Part shown: one piece after another, positions 38,588-48,044 of the stretch
Position numbering within the stretch: position 1 is the stretch's first letter
How the letters are laid out: every line of letters begins with the position of its first letter
DNA from: an uncultured Methylibium sp.
GTDB lineage: Bacteria; Pseudomonadota; Gammaproteobacteria; Burkholderiales; Burkholderiaceae_C
Assembly (NCBI RefSeq): GCF_902826655.1
Contig: NZ_CADEFR010000005.1
Span: 62,001 to 126,000, forward strand
Direction of reading: 5' to 3'
Length of the DNA: 64,000 nucleotides
The notes under the pieces: generated by a model
What the model was told of the DNA's origin: nothing
Seen by the model: the letters and a program-made list of their open reading frames with translations, nothing else
The model's database searches: none
Position numbers and translations under genes: made by a program

Positions 38588-39580
38588 GTGACTGCCCTGC
38601 CGAAGGCCAACCTGCCGCCCGCCTCGCCCCTGGACCCCATCGCCGCGGACATGGCGGAGGTCGACGCGGTGATCAGGCGTCGCCTGGCTTCGGACGTCGC
38701 TCTGATCGACCAGATTGCGAACTACATCATCGGAGCCGGCGGCAAGCGCATCCGGCCGATGCTCGTGCTGCTGTTCGCGCAGGCCCTTGGATTCCGCGGG
38801 CCCGAACGCTTCGAACTGGCTGCAACGGTCGAGTTCATCCACACCGCCACCTTGCTGCACGACGACGTCGTCGACGAGTCCGCGCTACGCCGCGGCCGGG
38901 ACACGGCCAACGCCCGCTTCGGCAATGCGGCCAGTGTCCTCGTCGGCGACTTCCTGTACTCGCGTGCGTTCCAGATGATGGTCTCGGTCAATCGCATGGC
39001 CATCCTGGAAGTGCTCGCAGACGCTACCAACGTGATCGCCGAGGGCGAGGTCCTGCAGCTGATGAACATGCACGACCCCGACCTCGCGGTTGACGACTAT
39101 CTTCGGGTCATCCGCTTCAAGACTGCCAAGCTCTTCGAGGCCAGTGCGCGTCTGGGCGCCTTGCTTGCCGACGCGCCTGCTTCGGTCGAGATGGCCTGCG
39201 CCAACTACGGTCGCGCACTCGGAACCGCCTTCCAGCTGATCGACGACCTGCTGGACTACGAGGGCGCGACAGTTTCGATGGGCAAGAACGTCGGTGATGA
39301 CTTGCGAGAGGGGAAGCCCACATTGCCGCTGCTGGTTGCGATGGCACGTGGCTCTGCCGCCGAGCGGGACCTCGTACGGCACGCCATCGTGCAAGGCGAA
39401 GTCCAGAGGCTGCCCGAGATCATCGACATCGTGCGGCGCACTGGAGCGCTCGAGGCGACACGCGAAGCGGCTAGATCGGAAGTCGACCAGGCGCGCGATG
39501 CGCTGTCGGCCCTGCCGGCGTCGCCTTACCGCGAAGCTCTGCTACACTTGTGTGCTCAATCGACAGAGCGTTCTTCATGA
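38588..39580 (+). CDS. ispB: octaprenyl-diphosphate synthase (polyprenyl synthetase)
   Basis: 330 aa from GTG 38588; ATG at 38651 is a fallback. Builds the ubiquinone side chain. GAGGKRIRPMLVLL, first Asp-rich motif LLHDDVVDES, GNAASVLVGDFLYSRAFQMM, second Asp-rich motif FQLIDDLLDYEG, KNVGDDLREGKPTLPLL. Divergent from rplU as in many proteobacteria. Confidence 0.94.
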   Translation: MTALPKANLPPASPLDPIAADMAEVDAVIRRRLASDVALIDQIANYIIGAGGKRIRPMLVLLFAQALGFRGPERFELAATVEFIHTATLLHDDVVDESALRRGRDTANARFGNAASVLVGDFLYSRAFQMMVSVNRMAILEVLADATNVIAEGEVLQLMNMHDPDLAVDDYLRVIRFKTAKLFEASARLGALLADAPASVEMACANYGRALGTAFQLIDDLLDYEGATVSMGKNVGDDLREGKPTLPLLVAMARGSAAERDLVRHAIVQGEVQRLPEIIDIVRRTGALEATREAARSEVDQARDALSALPASPYREALLHLCAQSTERSS

Positions 39581-39584
39581 GCGC

Positions 39585-39605
39585 TGTGCCGCCAACGGCG
39601 GCACA
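39585..39605 (+). terminator. hairpin between ispB and tRNA-Pro
   Basis: Perfect 9-bp stem TGTGCCGCC/GGCGGCACA with loop AAC, directly after the ispB stop. No T-tract follows, so it is more likely a 3'-end stabiliser or weak terminator. Confidence 0.45.
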
Positions 39606-39618
39606 CGATCGACCAAAT

Positions 39619-39695
39619 CGGGGTGTAGCTTAGCCTGGTAGAGCGCTACGTTCGGGACGTAGAGGCCGGAGGTTCGAATCCTCTCACCCCGACCA
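39619..39695 (+). tRNA. tRNA-Pro(CGG)
   Basis: 77 nt. Acceptor CGGGGTG/CACCCCG, A73, encoded CCA, anticodon stem CTACG/CGTAG with loop TTCGGGA (CGG), T-arm GGAGG-TTCGAAT-CCTCT. A normal bacterial tRNA-Pro, unlike the copy in the RtcB locus, whose arms differ. Confidence 0.95.
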
Positions 39696-39848
39696 GATTT
39701 CAGCCCCTCCGCCTTAGCGTCAGAAAGTTGTGTGGCGTCTGCACGGCAGAGTGTGGCGAGGGGTTTCCGGGCCAGTCAGCGATCGTTTACATCGCTGTAT
39801 GAATCGGCGATCATGAACTGGTCGTAGCTCGCCCTCGCCGAACGCCCC

Positions 39849-41567
39849 GTGGATACCCTTGCCGATGCCCCGCAGAGTTCGCTGTCCGGCGTCGCACGCG
39901 TGCTCGTGCACGCTGGGAAGCTGAGCGTCAAGGCGGCCGAGGATCTCGTCCGTAGTTCCAAGGAACAGAAGCGCAGCTTTGTCTCCGCGGTGTTGAGCGC
40001 GGGCGCCGTCAATCCGTCCGATCTGGCGCACACGTTGTCCAACGTGCTCGCCATCCCCTTGCTCGACCTCGCAGCGGTGGACCCGCAGCGCCTGCCGCGC
40101 AACGTGATCGACGGCAAGCTGGCGACGCAGTACCAGGTCCTGGTGCTCGGCAAGCGCGGGAACCGCCTGTTCATCGCGGGCGCCGACCCAACCGACCAGG
40201 AAGCCGCCGAACGCATCAAGTTCGCCACGCAGCTGACCCCCGAGTGGGTCATCGTCGAGCACGACAAGCTGATGCGGCTGGTCGATGCGGCCAGTTCGAC
40301 GGCGACCGAAGCACTCGAATCCCTGGTCGCCGGCGACTTCGAGTTCGACGTCACCGAAGAAGACACCGCCGCGGCCGAGACGCAGGACGTCACCACCGAC
40401 GTCGAAGACGCACCGGTCGTCCGCTTCCTGCAGAAGATGCTGATCGATGCGATCAACGCCCGCGCATCGGACCTGCACTTCGAACCATTCGAGTACAACT
40501 ATCGGGTCCGCTTCCGCGTCGACGGCGAGTTGCGCGAAATCACGCAACCGCCCATCGCCATCAAGGACAAGCTCGCGTCTCGGATCAAGGTCATCTCGCG
40601 CCTGGACATCGCCGAAAAGCGCGTGCCCCAAGACGGCCGCATGAAGCTCAAGTTCGGCAACAAGGCGATCGACTTCCGTGTCAGCACGCTGCCCACCCTC
40701 TTCGGCGAGAAGATCGTCATCCGTATCCTCGATCCGTCCAGCGCCAAGCTCGGCATCGAGGCGCTTGGCTACGAGAAGGCCGAGAAGGATCGCCTGCTCG
40801 AAGCGATCAAGCGCCCGTACGGCATGGTGCTCGTCACCGGCCCGACCGGCTCCGGCAAGACAGTGTCCCTGTACACCTGCCTGAACATCCTCAATCAGCC
40901 CGGCGTCAACATCTCGACGGTCGAGGACCCGGCGGAAATCAACCTGCCCGGCGTCAACCAAGTCAACGTCAACGACAAGGCCGGCTTGAATTTCTCGGTC
41001 GCGCTCAAGGCTTTCCTGCGGCAGGATCCCGACGTGATCATGGTCGGCGAGATCCGCGACCTCGACACGGCCGACATCGCCATCAAGGCTGCCCAGACCG
41101 GGCACATGGTGATGAGCACGCTGCACACCAACGACGCGCCGACAACGCTGACCCGCTTGATGAACATGGGCGTCGCGCCCTTCAATATCGCATCGAGCGT
41201 GATACTCATCACGGCACAGCGTCTGGCGCGACGCCTGTGCGAGAACTGCAAGACACCGGCCGATTACCCTCGGGAAGCTCTGCTGAAGGCCGGGTACACC
41301 GAGATCGATCTCGATGGCAGCTGGAAGCCTTACCGCGCCGTCGGCTGCTCGAGTTGCAGCAATGGCTACAAGGGTCGCGTCGGCATCTACCAGGTGATGC
41401 CGATCACCGAGGAGATCCAGCGCATCATCCTTTCACAGGGCAATGCGGTCGACATCGCGCATCAGGCTCAGCGCGAAGGCGTTCGCGACCTGCGGCAGTC
41501 GGGTCTGATCAAGGTCAGGGCGGGGGCCACCACGCTGGAAGAAGTGATCTCGGTCACGAACGAGTAG
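39849..41567 (+). CDS. pilB: type IV pilus assembly ATPase PilB
   Basis: 572 aa from GTG 39849. N-terminal T2SSE/MshEN domain (about 1-160), then hexameric secretion ATPase: SDLHFEPFEYNYRVRFRVDG, Walker A VTGPTGSGKTVSLY, Asp box PDVIMVGEIRDLDTAD, TGHMVMSTLHTNDAP, and a tetracysteine zinc site (CENCKT and CSSCSNG). Powers pilus extension. First of pilB-pilC-pilD. Confidence 0.97.
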   Translation: MDTLADAPQSSLSGVARVLVHAGKLSVKAAEDLVRSSKEQKRSFVSAVLSAGAVNPSDLAHTLSNVLAIPLLDLAAVDPQRLPRNVIDGKLATQYQVLVLGKRGNRLFIAGADPTDQEAAERIKFATQLTPEWVIVEHDKLMRLVDAASSTATEALESLVAGDFEFDVTEEDTAAAETQDVTTDVEDAPVVRFLQKMLIDAINARASDLHFEPFEYNYRVRFRVDGELREITQPPIAIKDKLASRIKVISRLDIAEKRVPQDGRMKLKFGNKAIDFRVSTLPTLFGEKIVIRILDPSSAKLGIEALGYEKAEKDRLLEAIKRPYGMVLVTGPTGSGKTVSLYTCLNILNQPGVNISTVEDPAEINLPGVNQVNVNDKAGLNFSVALKAFLRQDPDVIMVGEIRDLDTADIAIKAAQTGHMVMSTLHTNDAPTTLTRLMNMGVAPFNIASSVILITAQRLARRLCENCKTPADYPREALLKAGYTEIDLDGSWKPYRAVGCSSCSNGYKGRVGIYQVMPITEEIQRIILSQGNAVDIAHQAQREGVRDLRQSGLIKVRAGATTLEEVISVTNE

Positions 41568-41598
41568 GCAACAGTCGTCAGGGAGAGTCGGACACACC

Positions 41599-42825
41599 AT
41601 GGCCACAGCAGCAGCGACGACGGCGCGCAACGTCAAGGAATTCGTCTTCGAGTGGGAAGGCAAGGACAAGAACGGCAAGGTCGTCCGGGGCGAGATGCGG
41701 GCGGGCGGCGAAGCGGTCGTCAGCGCCAGCCTGCGTCGACAAGGCATCCTCGTCAACAAGGTCAAGAAGCGCCGCATGAGCGGCGGCAAGTCGATCCAGC
41801 AGAAGGACATCGCGATCTTCACGCGTCAGATCGCGACCATGATGCGGGCTGGCGTGCCCTTGCTGCAGTCCTTCGACATCGTGGCCCGCGGCAGCACGAA
41901 CCCGCGCGTCACCAAGCTGCTGACCGACATCCGTTCCGACATCGAGACCGGCACCAGCCTGTCGTCGGCCTTCCGCAAGCATCCGCTCTACTTCGACGCC
42001 CTCTACTGCAACCTGGTCGAGGCTGGCGAAGCGGCCGGCATCCTGGAGACGCTGCTCGAGCGCCTGGCGACCTACCAGGAGAAGACGCTCGAGATCAAGC
42101 GCAAGATCAAGTCAGCCCTGATCTATCCGGTCGCGGTGCTGGTGGTCGCCTTCGTGGTGGTCGCCGTCATCATGATCTTCGTGATCCCGGCCTTCAAGGA
42201 AGTGTTCACGTCCTTCGGCGCAGATCTGCCGGCGCCGACGCTGTTCGTGATGGCAATGTCGGAGGTCTTCGTCCAGTACTGGTGGCTGATTTTCGGCATC
42301 ATCGGTGGCGGGACGTATTTCTTCTTCCAGTCGTGGAGACGGTCCGAGAAGATGCAGAAGACGATGGACCGGCTGCTGCTCAAGGTGCCGGTCTTCGGCG
42401 ACCTCGTCTACAAGTCGGCCGTGGCACGCTGGACGCGCACCCTCGCCACCATGTTCGCCGCAGGCGTTCCCCTGGTCGAGGCGCTCGACTCCGTCGGTGG
42501 CGCATCGGGCAATGCGGTCTTCGCCGAGGCGACCGAGCAGATCCAGAAGGACGTGTCCACGGGCACGGCCCTGACGACGTCGATGCAGGCCACCGGCATC
42601 TTCCCGATCATGGTGCTGCAGATGGCAGCGATCGGCGAAGAGTCCGGTGCGCTCGACCACATGCTGAGCAAGGCCGCCGAGTTCTACGAAGCCGAAGTGG
42701 ATGAAGCCGTGAAGGGCCTGTCGAGCCTGCTCGAGCCGATCATCATCGTCGTGCTGGGAACCATCATCGGCGGCATCGTCGTGTCGATGTACCTGCCGAT
42801 CTTCAAGCTCGGCCAGGTGGTCTGA
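41599..42825 (+). CDS. pilC: type IV pilus inner-membrane platform protein PilC
   Basis: 408 aa. Two T2SSF domains: IFTRQIATMMRAGVPLLQSFDIVARGS (first) and WTRTLATMFAAGVPLVEALDSVGG (second), with membrane helices YPVAVLVVAFVVVAVIMIFVI, the YWWLIFGIIGG region, and IIIVVLGTIIGGIVVSMYLPIF at the end. Links the pilus to PilB. Confidence 0.96.
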   Translation: MATAAATTARNVKEFVFEWEGKDKNGKVVRGEMRAGGEAVVSASLRRQGILVNKVKKRRMSGGKSIQQKDIAIFTRQIATMMRAGVPLLQSFDIVARGSTNPRVTKLLTDIRSDIETGTSLSSAFRKHPLYFDALYCNLVEAGEAAGILETLLERLATYQEKTLEIKRKIKSALIYPVAVLVVAFVVVAVIMIFVIPAFKEVFTSFGADLPAPTLFVMAMSEVFVQYWWLIFGIIGGGTYFFFQSWRRSEKMQKTMDRLLLKVPVFGDLVYKSAVARWTRTLATMFAAGVPLVEALDSVGGASGNAVFAEATEQIQKDVSTGTALTTSMQATGIFPIMVLQMAAIGEESGALDHMLSKAAEFYEAEVDEAVKGLSSLLEPIIIVVLGTIIGGIVVSMYLPIFKLGQVV

Positions 42826-42843
42826 AGCCTCGCCCGGCGCGGC

Positions 42844-43695
42844 ATGCTCTCTGACCTGCAGGGCGCCCTGCTGTCGCCCTGGGCCCTGGGGCTGCTCGGC
42901 CTGTGCATCGGCAGCTTCCTCAACGTCGTGATCCATCGTCTGCCGCAGATGATGGAGCGGGCCTGGAAGCTCGAAGGAGCCGAGTTGCTGGGAGTTCCTG
43001 CGCCGGACCTGCCCGAGCTGTCCCTCTCGCGTCCGGCCTCGCGCTGCCCGCAATGCGGACATCGCATCCGCTGGTTCGAGAACATCCCGCTGCTCAGCTG
43101 GCTGGTGCTGCGAGGCCGCTGCTCGGCCTGCAGGACGCCGATCTCGGCCCGCTATCCCATCGTCGAACTGGCGACCGGCCTGCTGTTCGCCCTGATCGCG
43201 TGGCGCTTCGGTTCGCAGATCGGCGTGCTGGCGTGGTGCCTGTTCGTCGCGCTGCTGGTCGCGCTGACCGGCATCGACTGGGACACCACCCTGCTGCCAG
43301 ACAGCCTGACCCTGCCGCTGCTCTGGGCCGGACTCATCGCCGCTGCGCTCGGCTGGACCCTGCCGCTCGCGACGGCGGTCTGGGGTGCCGTCTTCGGCTA
43401 TCTGGCGCTGTGGTCGGTCTACTGGCTGTTCAAGCTGACGACCGGCAAGGAAGGCATGGGAGCGGGTGACTTCAAGCTGCTCGCCGCGCTCGGCGCCTGG
43501 CTGGGCTGGCAGATGCTGCTGCCGATCGTGCTTGGCGCGTCGGTCATCGGTGCCGTGGTCGGCATCGCGATGAAGCTGAGCGGCGCCCTGCGAGAAGGCC
43601 GCTACGTGCCTTTCGGCCCCTTCCTCGCGGGCGCCGGCCTCGTCGTGCTGTTCGCCGGTCCCGAGCGCGTCCACGCCTGGTTCGGCTGGAGCTGA
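42844..43695 (+). CDS. pilD: prepilin peptidase PilD
   Basis: 283 aa. Cleaves and N-methylates type IV prepilins. FLNVVIHRLP, zinc-binding CPQCGHRIRWFENIP and CSACRTPISARYPIVE, catalytic Asp in TGIDWDTTLLPDSLTLP and GKEGMGAGDFKLLAALGAW. Eight or so helices. Confidence 0.97.
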   Translation: MLSDLQGALLSPWALGLLGLCIGSFLNVVIHRLPQMMERAWKLEGAELLGVPAPDLPELSLSRPASRCPQCGHRIRWFENIPLLSWLVLRGRCSACRTPISARYPIVELATGLLFALIAWRFGSQIGVLAWCLFVALLVALTGIDWDTTLLPDSLTLPLLWAGLIAAALGWTLPLATAVWGAVFGYLALWSVYWLFKLTTGKEGMGAGDFKLLAALGAWLGWQMLLPIVLGASVIGAVVGIAMKLSGALREGRYVPFGPFLAGAGLVVLFAGPERVHAWFGWS

Positions 43696-43709
43696 GCGCG
43701 GAGCCGACG

Positions 43710-44321
43710 ATGGCCGCTGCGGTCCTGCGTGTCGGACTGACCGGGGGCATCGGCAGCGGCAAGAGCACCGTGGCCGCGATGCTGCAGGCCCTCGGGGCCC
43801 GGCTGATCGACACCGATGCCATCTCGCGGTCGCTGACCGTCGCGGGCGGTGCGGCCATCGACGCCTTGCGTGCGCACTTCGGCCCCGACAGCATCACCGC
43901 GGCCGGCGCCCTGGACCGCGACTGGATGCGTGAACGCGCCTTCGCCGATCCGCAGCTCAAGCGCCAGCTCGAGGCCATCCTCCATCCGATGATCGGTGCC
44001 GCCACGGAGCAGCAGGCCGCGGCCACCGGCGCGGCTCCCTGTGTCGTCTTCGACGTGCCGCTGCTCGTGGAATCGGGCCGCTGGCGCGCGCGCGTCGACC
44101 GCATCCTGGTCATCGATGCGCCGGCCGAGGTCCAGATCGCCCGCGTGCTGCGTCGCTCGCAATGGACGCGTGCCGCGATCGATCAGGTCATCGCGCAGCA
44201 GGCCTCTCGTGCGGCACGTCGGGCCGCGGCCGACGCCGTGATCGACAACCGCGGCGACTCGATCGAGACGCTGCGCGCCGACGTCGAGCAGCTCTGGGCC
44301 TGCTGGACCGGACCGCGCTGA
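43710..44321 (+). CDS. coaE: dephospho-CoA kinase
   Basis: 203 aa. Last step of CoA synthesis. P-loop VGLTGGIGSGKSTVAAML, LIDTDAISRSLT, LEAILHPMI, VVFDVPLLVESG, RSQWTRAAIDQVIAQQ, VIDNRGD. Usual place between pilD and zapD. Confidence 0.97.
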   Translation: MAAAVLRVGLTGGIGSGKSTVAAMLQALGARLIDTDAISRSLTVAGGAAIDALRAHFGPDSITAAGALDRDWMRERAFADPQLKRQLEAILHPMIGAATEQQAAATGAAPCVVFDVPLLVESGRWRARVDRILVIDAPAEVQIARVLRRSQWTRAAIDQVIAQQASRAARRAAADAVIDNRGDSIETLRADVEQLWACWTGPR

Positions 44322-44391
44322 CGGGTCATCCGCGGGATCGCGAAGACCCTGTGGAACAATCGGCCCGGTCGCCCGCGCCCGGATCCGCCCC

Positions 44392-45147
44392 TTGATCCTC
44401 TACGAGTACCCCTTCAACGAGAGCATCCGCACCATGCTGCGGCTCGAGCACCTGTTCGAGCGCCTGCAGGTGCTGACCGAGCGCGATGCGCCGGTCGATC
44501 ATCACTTCGCGATCGCGACGCTGTTCGAGATCATGGACGTCGCCTCGCGCGCCGACCTGAAGAGCGACCTGCTGAAGGACCTGGAGCGACACCGCGGCCA
44601 GCTGTTCCAGTACCGCGGCAACCCGTCGATCTCGGAAGCGGCGCTCGACCAGGTCATCTCGCGCATCGACGAAGCCTACGGCGCCCTGAACCAGCTGGCG
44701 GGCAAGGCCGGCCAGGCGCTGACCACGAACGAGTGGCTGATGGGCATCCGCAGCCGCATCAGCATCCCCGGCGGCACCTGCGAGTTCGACCTGCCGGCGT
44801 ACTACGCCTGGCAGCACGAGAGCGTGACGCGAAGGCGCAGCGACCTGCAGCGCTGGGTCGCCACGCTGCTTCCACTGGGCGATGCATTGCGGGTGCTGCT
44901 GGCGCTGCTGCGCGAGTCGGGCAGCCCGCACATGGTTGTCGCGCCGTCCGGCCAGTACCAGCAAAGCCTGCAGGCGGGTCGCAGCTACAGCCTGTTGCGC
45001 GTGCGGCTGGGCGACACGCAGGGCCTGGTCCCGGAGATCAGCGGCCACCGCCTGATGGTGTCCATCCGCCTGATGCGCCAGGACGGCGAGGGCCGGCTGC
45101 GCCCGAGCGGCGAGGACGCCAGCTTCGAGCTGACCTTGTGCGCATGA
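44392..45147 (+). CDS. zapD: cell division protein ZapD
   Basis: 251 aa from TTG 44392, encoding [22 protein letters not shown], the standard N-terminus. Bundles FtsZ filaments at the division ring. [32 protein letters not shown] and [17 protein letters not shown] are family marks. Stop overlaps yacG start. Confidence 0.95.
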   Translation: MILYEYPFNESIRTMLRLEHLFERLQVLTERDAPVDHHFAIATLFEIMDVASRADLKSDLLKDLERHRGQLFQYRGNPSISEAALDQVISRIDEAYGALNQLAGKAGQALTTNEWLMGIRSRISIPGGTCEFDLPAYYAWQHESVTRRRSDLQRWVATLLPLGDALRVLLALLRESGSPHMVVAPSGQYQQSLQAGRSYSLLRVRLGDTQGLVPEISGHRLMVSIRLMRQDGEGRLRPSGEDASFELTLCA

Positions 45148-45353
45148 GTCCGGGGCCGGGCACCGATCCGCGCAAGCGCAGCGTGCGCTGCCCGGGCTGC
45201 GGGCGCGACACCGAGTTCTCGCCCGCCAACCCGTGGCGGCCCTTCTGCAGCGAGCGCTGCAAGGGCGGCGACTTCGGCGCGTGGGCCAGTGAAAGCTACC
45301 GCGTCGCGGCCGCGCCGCCGGCCGGACCCGAGGACACCGACGCGCCGCAATGA
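45144..45353 (+). CDS. yacG: DNA gyrase inhibitor YacG
   Basis: 69 aa, ATGA overlap with zapD. Zinc finger [35 protein letters not shown] with four cysteines, then [12 protein letters not shown]. Binds GyrB. Gene order coaE-zapD-yacG is conserved. Confidence 0.95.
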   Translation: MSPGPGTDPRKRSVRCPGCGRDTEFSPANPWRPFCSERCKGGDFGAWASESYRVAAAPPAGPEDTDAPQ

Positions 45354-45365
45354 CGCCGACGCCGC

Positions 45366-45806
45366 TCAGGCGGCGTGCGTCGCACCCACGTGGCCGCGCT
45401 CCTCGGCGAGCCAGCGCAGGACCGGCAAGGTGCCCGGCAGCACCGGTCGCACCTCGACGGGCAGCGTCTGCCAGCGTGCCGCTTGCGCCTCGCGCATCTG
45501 CAGTTCGCCATCCCAGGTGCGCACCTTGCAGAAGTGCAAGCGGACCCGGGCATGCGGATAGTCGACCAGCTCGACCTTCCACGGTTCGGCCGACGCGATG
45601 AAGATGCCGAGCTCCTCGTGGAGTTCGCGCCGGAGCGCAGCCTCCACCGTCTCGCCGGCCTCGAGCTTGCCGCCCGGGAACTCCCAGTAGCCGGCGTAGA
45701 CCTTGCCGTGCGGCCGCGACGTGAGCAGGAAGCGATCGTCGGCATCGAAGAGCACGCCCACCGCCACGTCCACAGGACGGCGCTCGGTCACCGGATCAGC
45801 CGCCAT
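45366..45806 (-). CDS. mutT: Nudix hydrolase MutT (8-oxo-dGTPase)
   Basis: 146 aa from ATG 45806, which overlaps the upstream ATPase gene by 11 bp; another ATG at 45818 is possible. VDVAVGVLFDADDRFLLTSRP, YWEFPGGKLEAGETVEAALRRELHEELGI (Nudix box), LHFCKVRTWDGELQ. Removes oxidised dGTP. Convergent with yacG. Confidence 0.93.
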   Translation of the reverse strand: MAADPVTERRPVDVAVGVLFDADDRFLLTSRPHGKVYAGYWEFPGGKLEAGETVEAALRRELHEELGIFIASAEPWKVELVDYPHARVRLHFCKVRTWDGELQMREAQAARWQTLPVEVRPVLPGTLPVLRWLAEERGHVGATHAA

Positions 45807-46689
45807 GCCGCCCCGCATAGTCGCGCGCGAACTGCCAGGCCACGCGGCCCGAGCGCGAGCCGCGTTCCAGTGCCCACACCAGCGCCTCGGGGCGGGCGGC
45901 GGCGATGGCCGACTCGCCGACCCCGAAGGCGCGCAGCCACTGGGCCACGATCGCCAGGTACTCCTCCTGGCTGAACGGATAGAAGCTGATCCACAGGCCG
46001 AAGCGCTCGGACAGCGAGATCTTCTCCTCGACCACCTCGCCGGGATGCACTTCGCCGTCCTCGGTGTGCCGGTAGCTGAGGTTCTCCTTCATGTACTCGG
46101 GCAGCAGGTGGCGGCGGTTCGAGGTCGCGACGATCAGGACGTTGTCGCTGGTCTGCGCCACCGAACCGTCGAGCACCGACTTCAAGGCCTTGTAGCCGGC
46201 CTCGCCCTCGTCGAAGCTGAGGTCGTCGCAGAACACCAGGAAGCGCTCGGGCCGCTCGGCCACCAGGTCGACCAAGTCGTGCAGGTCGACCAGGTCGGCC
46301 TTGTCGACCTCGATGAGCCGCAGACCGCGCGACGCGAACTCGTTCAGACAGGCCTTCACCAGCGAGGACTTGCCGGTTCCGCGCGCGCCGGTCAGCAGCA
46401 CGTTGTTGGCGGGGCGCCCGGCGACGAACTGCTCGGCGTTGCGCAGCAGGCGTTCCTTCTGCGGCTCGACCTCCTTCAGGTCACCCAGGCGGATCGTCGC
46501 CACGTGACGCACCGGCTCCAGCCAGCCGCCGCCGAGCAGCGAGCCGCTGCGGCGGCGATAGCGGAAGGCCGTCGACGCCGCCCAGTCGGGCGCCCGCACC
46601 GGGCACGCACCGGGGCCGGGCAGCATCGCGTCGATGCGCGCCAGCAGCGCATCGGCCTGCTTCAGCAGGCGCTGGAAGTCTTCATTCAT
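45796..46689 (-). CDS. DUF815 AAA-type ATP-binding protein
   Basis: 297 aa from ATG 46689. P-loop NNVLLTGARGTGKSSLVKA, Walker B-like FLVFCDDLSFDE, sensor VLIVATSNRRHLLPEYM, and ISLSERFGLWISFYPFSQEEYL, all typical of DUF815. Function unknown; order with mutT is conserved in Burkholderiales. Confidence 0.9.
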   Translation of the reverse strand: MNEDFQRLLKQADALLARIDAMLPGPGACPVRAPDWAASTAFRYRRRSGSLLGGGWLEPVRHVATIRLGDLKEVEPQKERLLRNAEQFVAGRPANNVLLTGARGTGKSSLVKACLNEFASRGLRLIEVDKADLVDLHDLVDLVAERPERFLVFCDDLSFDEGEAGYKALKSVLDGSVAQTSDNVLIVATSNRRHLLPEYMKENLSYRHTEDGEVHPGEVVEEKISLSERFGLWISFYPFSQEEYLAIVAQWLRAFGVGESAIAAARPEALVWALERGSRSGRVAWQFARDYAGRHGG

Positions 46690-46717
46690 GGCGGCACAGT
46701 TTAGAAGCAGCCGCGGC

Positions 46718-47386
46718 TCAGGGCAGAGCGACCACCCGGTCCTCGGCAACGACCCAGACGCGATCACCTTCGCCACGTGCGATCGGGTGCATGCCGGTGA
46801 AGTCGCCGAAGGCGGGAAGGATGCCGACCGCTCGACGTTCGGGGTCCCCGAACCAGAAGCAGGGCAGGCGCAGCCGGTCGTTTGCCCGACCGCCGAAGCT
46901 CGCGCACGGATGCCAATGGCCGGCCAGCACGTAGGCGCCGGCCACCGGTTGCGGATGGTGCGCGAGCGCCAAGCCGCCCAGGCGCAAGGGCTCGTCGACC
47001 ACGTCGATGCGCAGCACCGTCGGCGGATCGCCGGCCTGCGCATCGTGATTGCCTCGCACCAGGCACAGCTCGATGTCGTCGTGCCGCTCGCGCCAGCGCG
47101 CCAGCGCGCCGAGAGTCGAGGCCGAACGGGCGCGCGCCGAGTGCAGGAAGTCACCCAGGAAGACGATGCGCCTCGCCGCCGTCTGCCGCAGCAAGTCGGA
47201 CAGCGCCTGCAGGTTCGCCGTGGTGGTGCCTCGCGGCACCGGCACGCCGAGCCGGCGGAACGACACCGCCTTGCCGACATGCGCGTCGGCGACCAGCAAC
47301 GTGGCGTGTCGCGGCAGCAGGATGGCCCGGCCGGGCAGCAGTTGCAGCCGCTCGCCGGCCAGCGCCAGCTCGGCCGCGCCGTCCAC
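46718..47386 (-). CDS. PdeM-like metallophosphoesterase
   Basis: 222 aa from GTG 47386, five bases after the slmA-type stop. Metal ligands in VADAHVGKA, FLGDFLHS, RGNHDAQAG, LAGHWHPC. It fits the ligase-associated DNA-damage endonuclease PdeM family, normally encoded beside an ATP-dependent ligase and Lhr helicase; those are absent here, so the role is uncertain. Confidence 0.8.
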   Translation of the reverse strand: MDGAAELALAGERLQLLPGRAILLPRHATLLVADAHVGKAVSFRRLGVPVPRGTTTANLQALSDLLRQTAARRIVFLGDFLHSARARSASTLGALARWRERHDDIELCLVRGNHDAQAGDPPTVLRIDVVDEPLRLGGLALAHHPQPVAGAYVLAGHWHPCASFGGRANDRLRLPCFWFGDPERRAVGILPAFGDFTGMHPIARGEGDRVWVVAEDRVVALP

Positions 47387-47390
47387 GACG

Positions 47391-48044
47391 TCAGTCGACG
47401 AGCTGGCGCAGCGCCGCGTCGAGGTGCTCGCTCGGCACGCGCTTGAAGCCCGAGCGCGCATAGCGCTGCAGCCGACCGAGCACGAAGCTCGTCAGCACCG
47501 AGGCGCGCGCCTGCGCATCGACGGTGGGCGTCTGCGAGCCGGCCGCGTCGGCCTGCGCACGCAGGCTCTGCCGCAGCTGCGACTCGTAGCGGTCGAAGAA
47601 CTGGTTCATCCGCGCTGTCAGGCGCTCGTTCTCGAACACCAGCGCATCGCCCGCCATCACGCGGGACATGCCCGGATTCTTCTCGCCGAACTGCAGCAGC
47701 ACGGTCAGCATCTTGTGCAGCTGCATGCGCGGATCGGTGTCGCGCTCGACGATCTGGTTGACCAGCGTGAAGACGCTGCTCTCGATGAACTCGATCAGCG
47801 CCTCGAACATCTGCGCCTTGCTGGCGAAGTGACGGTAGAGCGCGGCTTCGCTGACGTCGAGCTTGGCAGCGAGCGCAGCGGTCGTGATGCGCTCGGCCCC
47901 AGGCTGCTCGAGCATGGACGCCAGCGTCTGCAGGATCTGGATGCGACGCTCGCCCGGCTTGGGGCGCTTGCGCACGGGCGCCGCCGCGGCGGCGGGTACG
48001 TCGTCGGCGGGATCCAGCGGCTCGGGAGGGGGCGTGTCAGACAT
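47391..48044 (-). CDS. slmA: nucleoid occlusion factor SlmA (TetR type)
   Basis: 217 aa from ATG 48044. Pro/Ala-rich N-terminus, then GERRIQILQTLASMLEQPGAERITTAALAAKLDVSEAALYRHFASKAQMFEALIEFIE in pieces typical of SlmA, followed by FEKNPGMSRVMAGDALV-like segment. Blocks FtsZ ring formation over DNA. Overlaps the HAD gene by 8 bp. Confidence 0.92.
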   Translation of the reverse strand: MSDTPPPEPLDPADDVPAAAAAPVRKRPKPGERRIQILQTLASMLEQPGAERITTAALAAKLDVSEAALYRHFASKAQMFEALIEFIESSVFTLVNQIVERDTDPRMQLHKMLTVLLQFGEKNPGMSRVMAGDALVFENERLTARMNQFFDRYESQLRQSLRAQADAAGSQTPTVDAQARASVLTSFVLGRLQRYARSGFKRVPSEHLDAALRQLVD

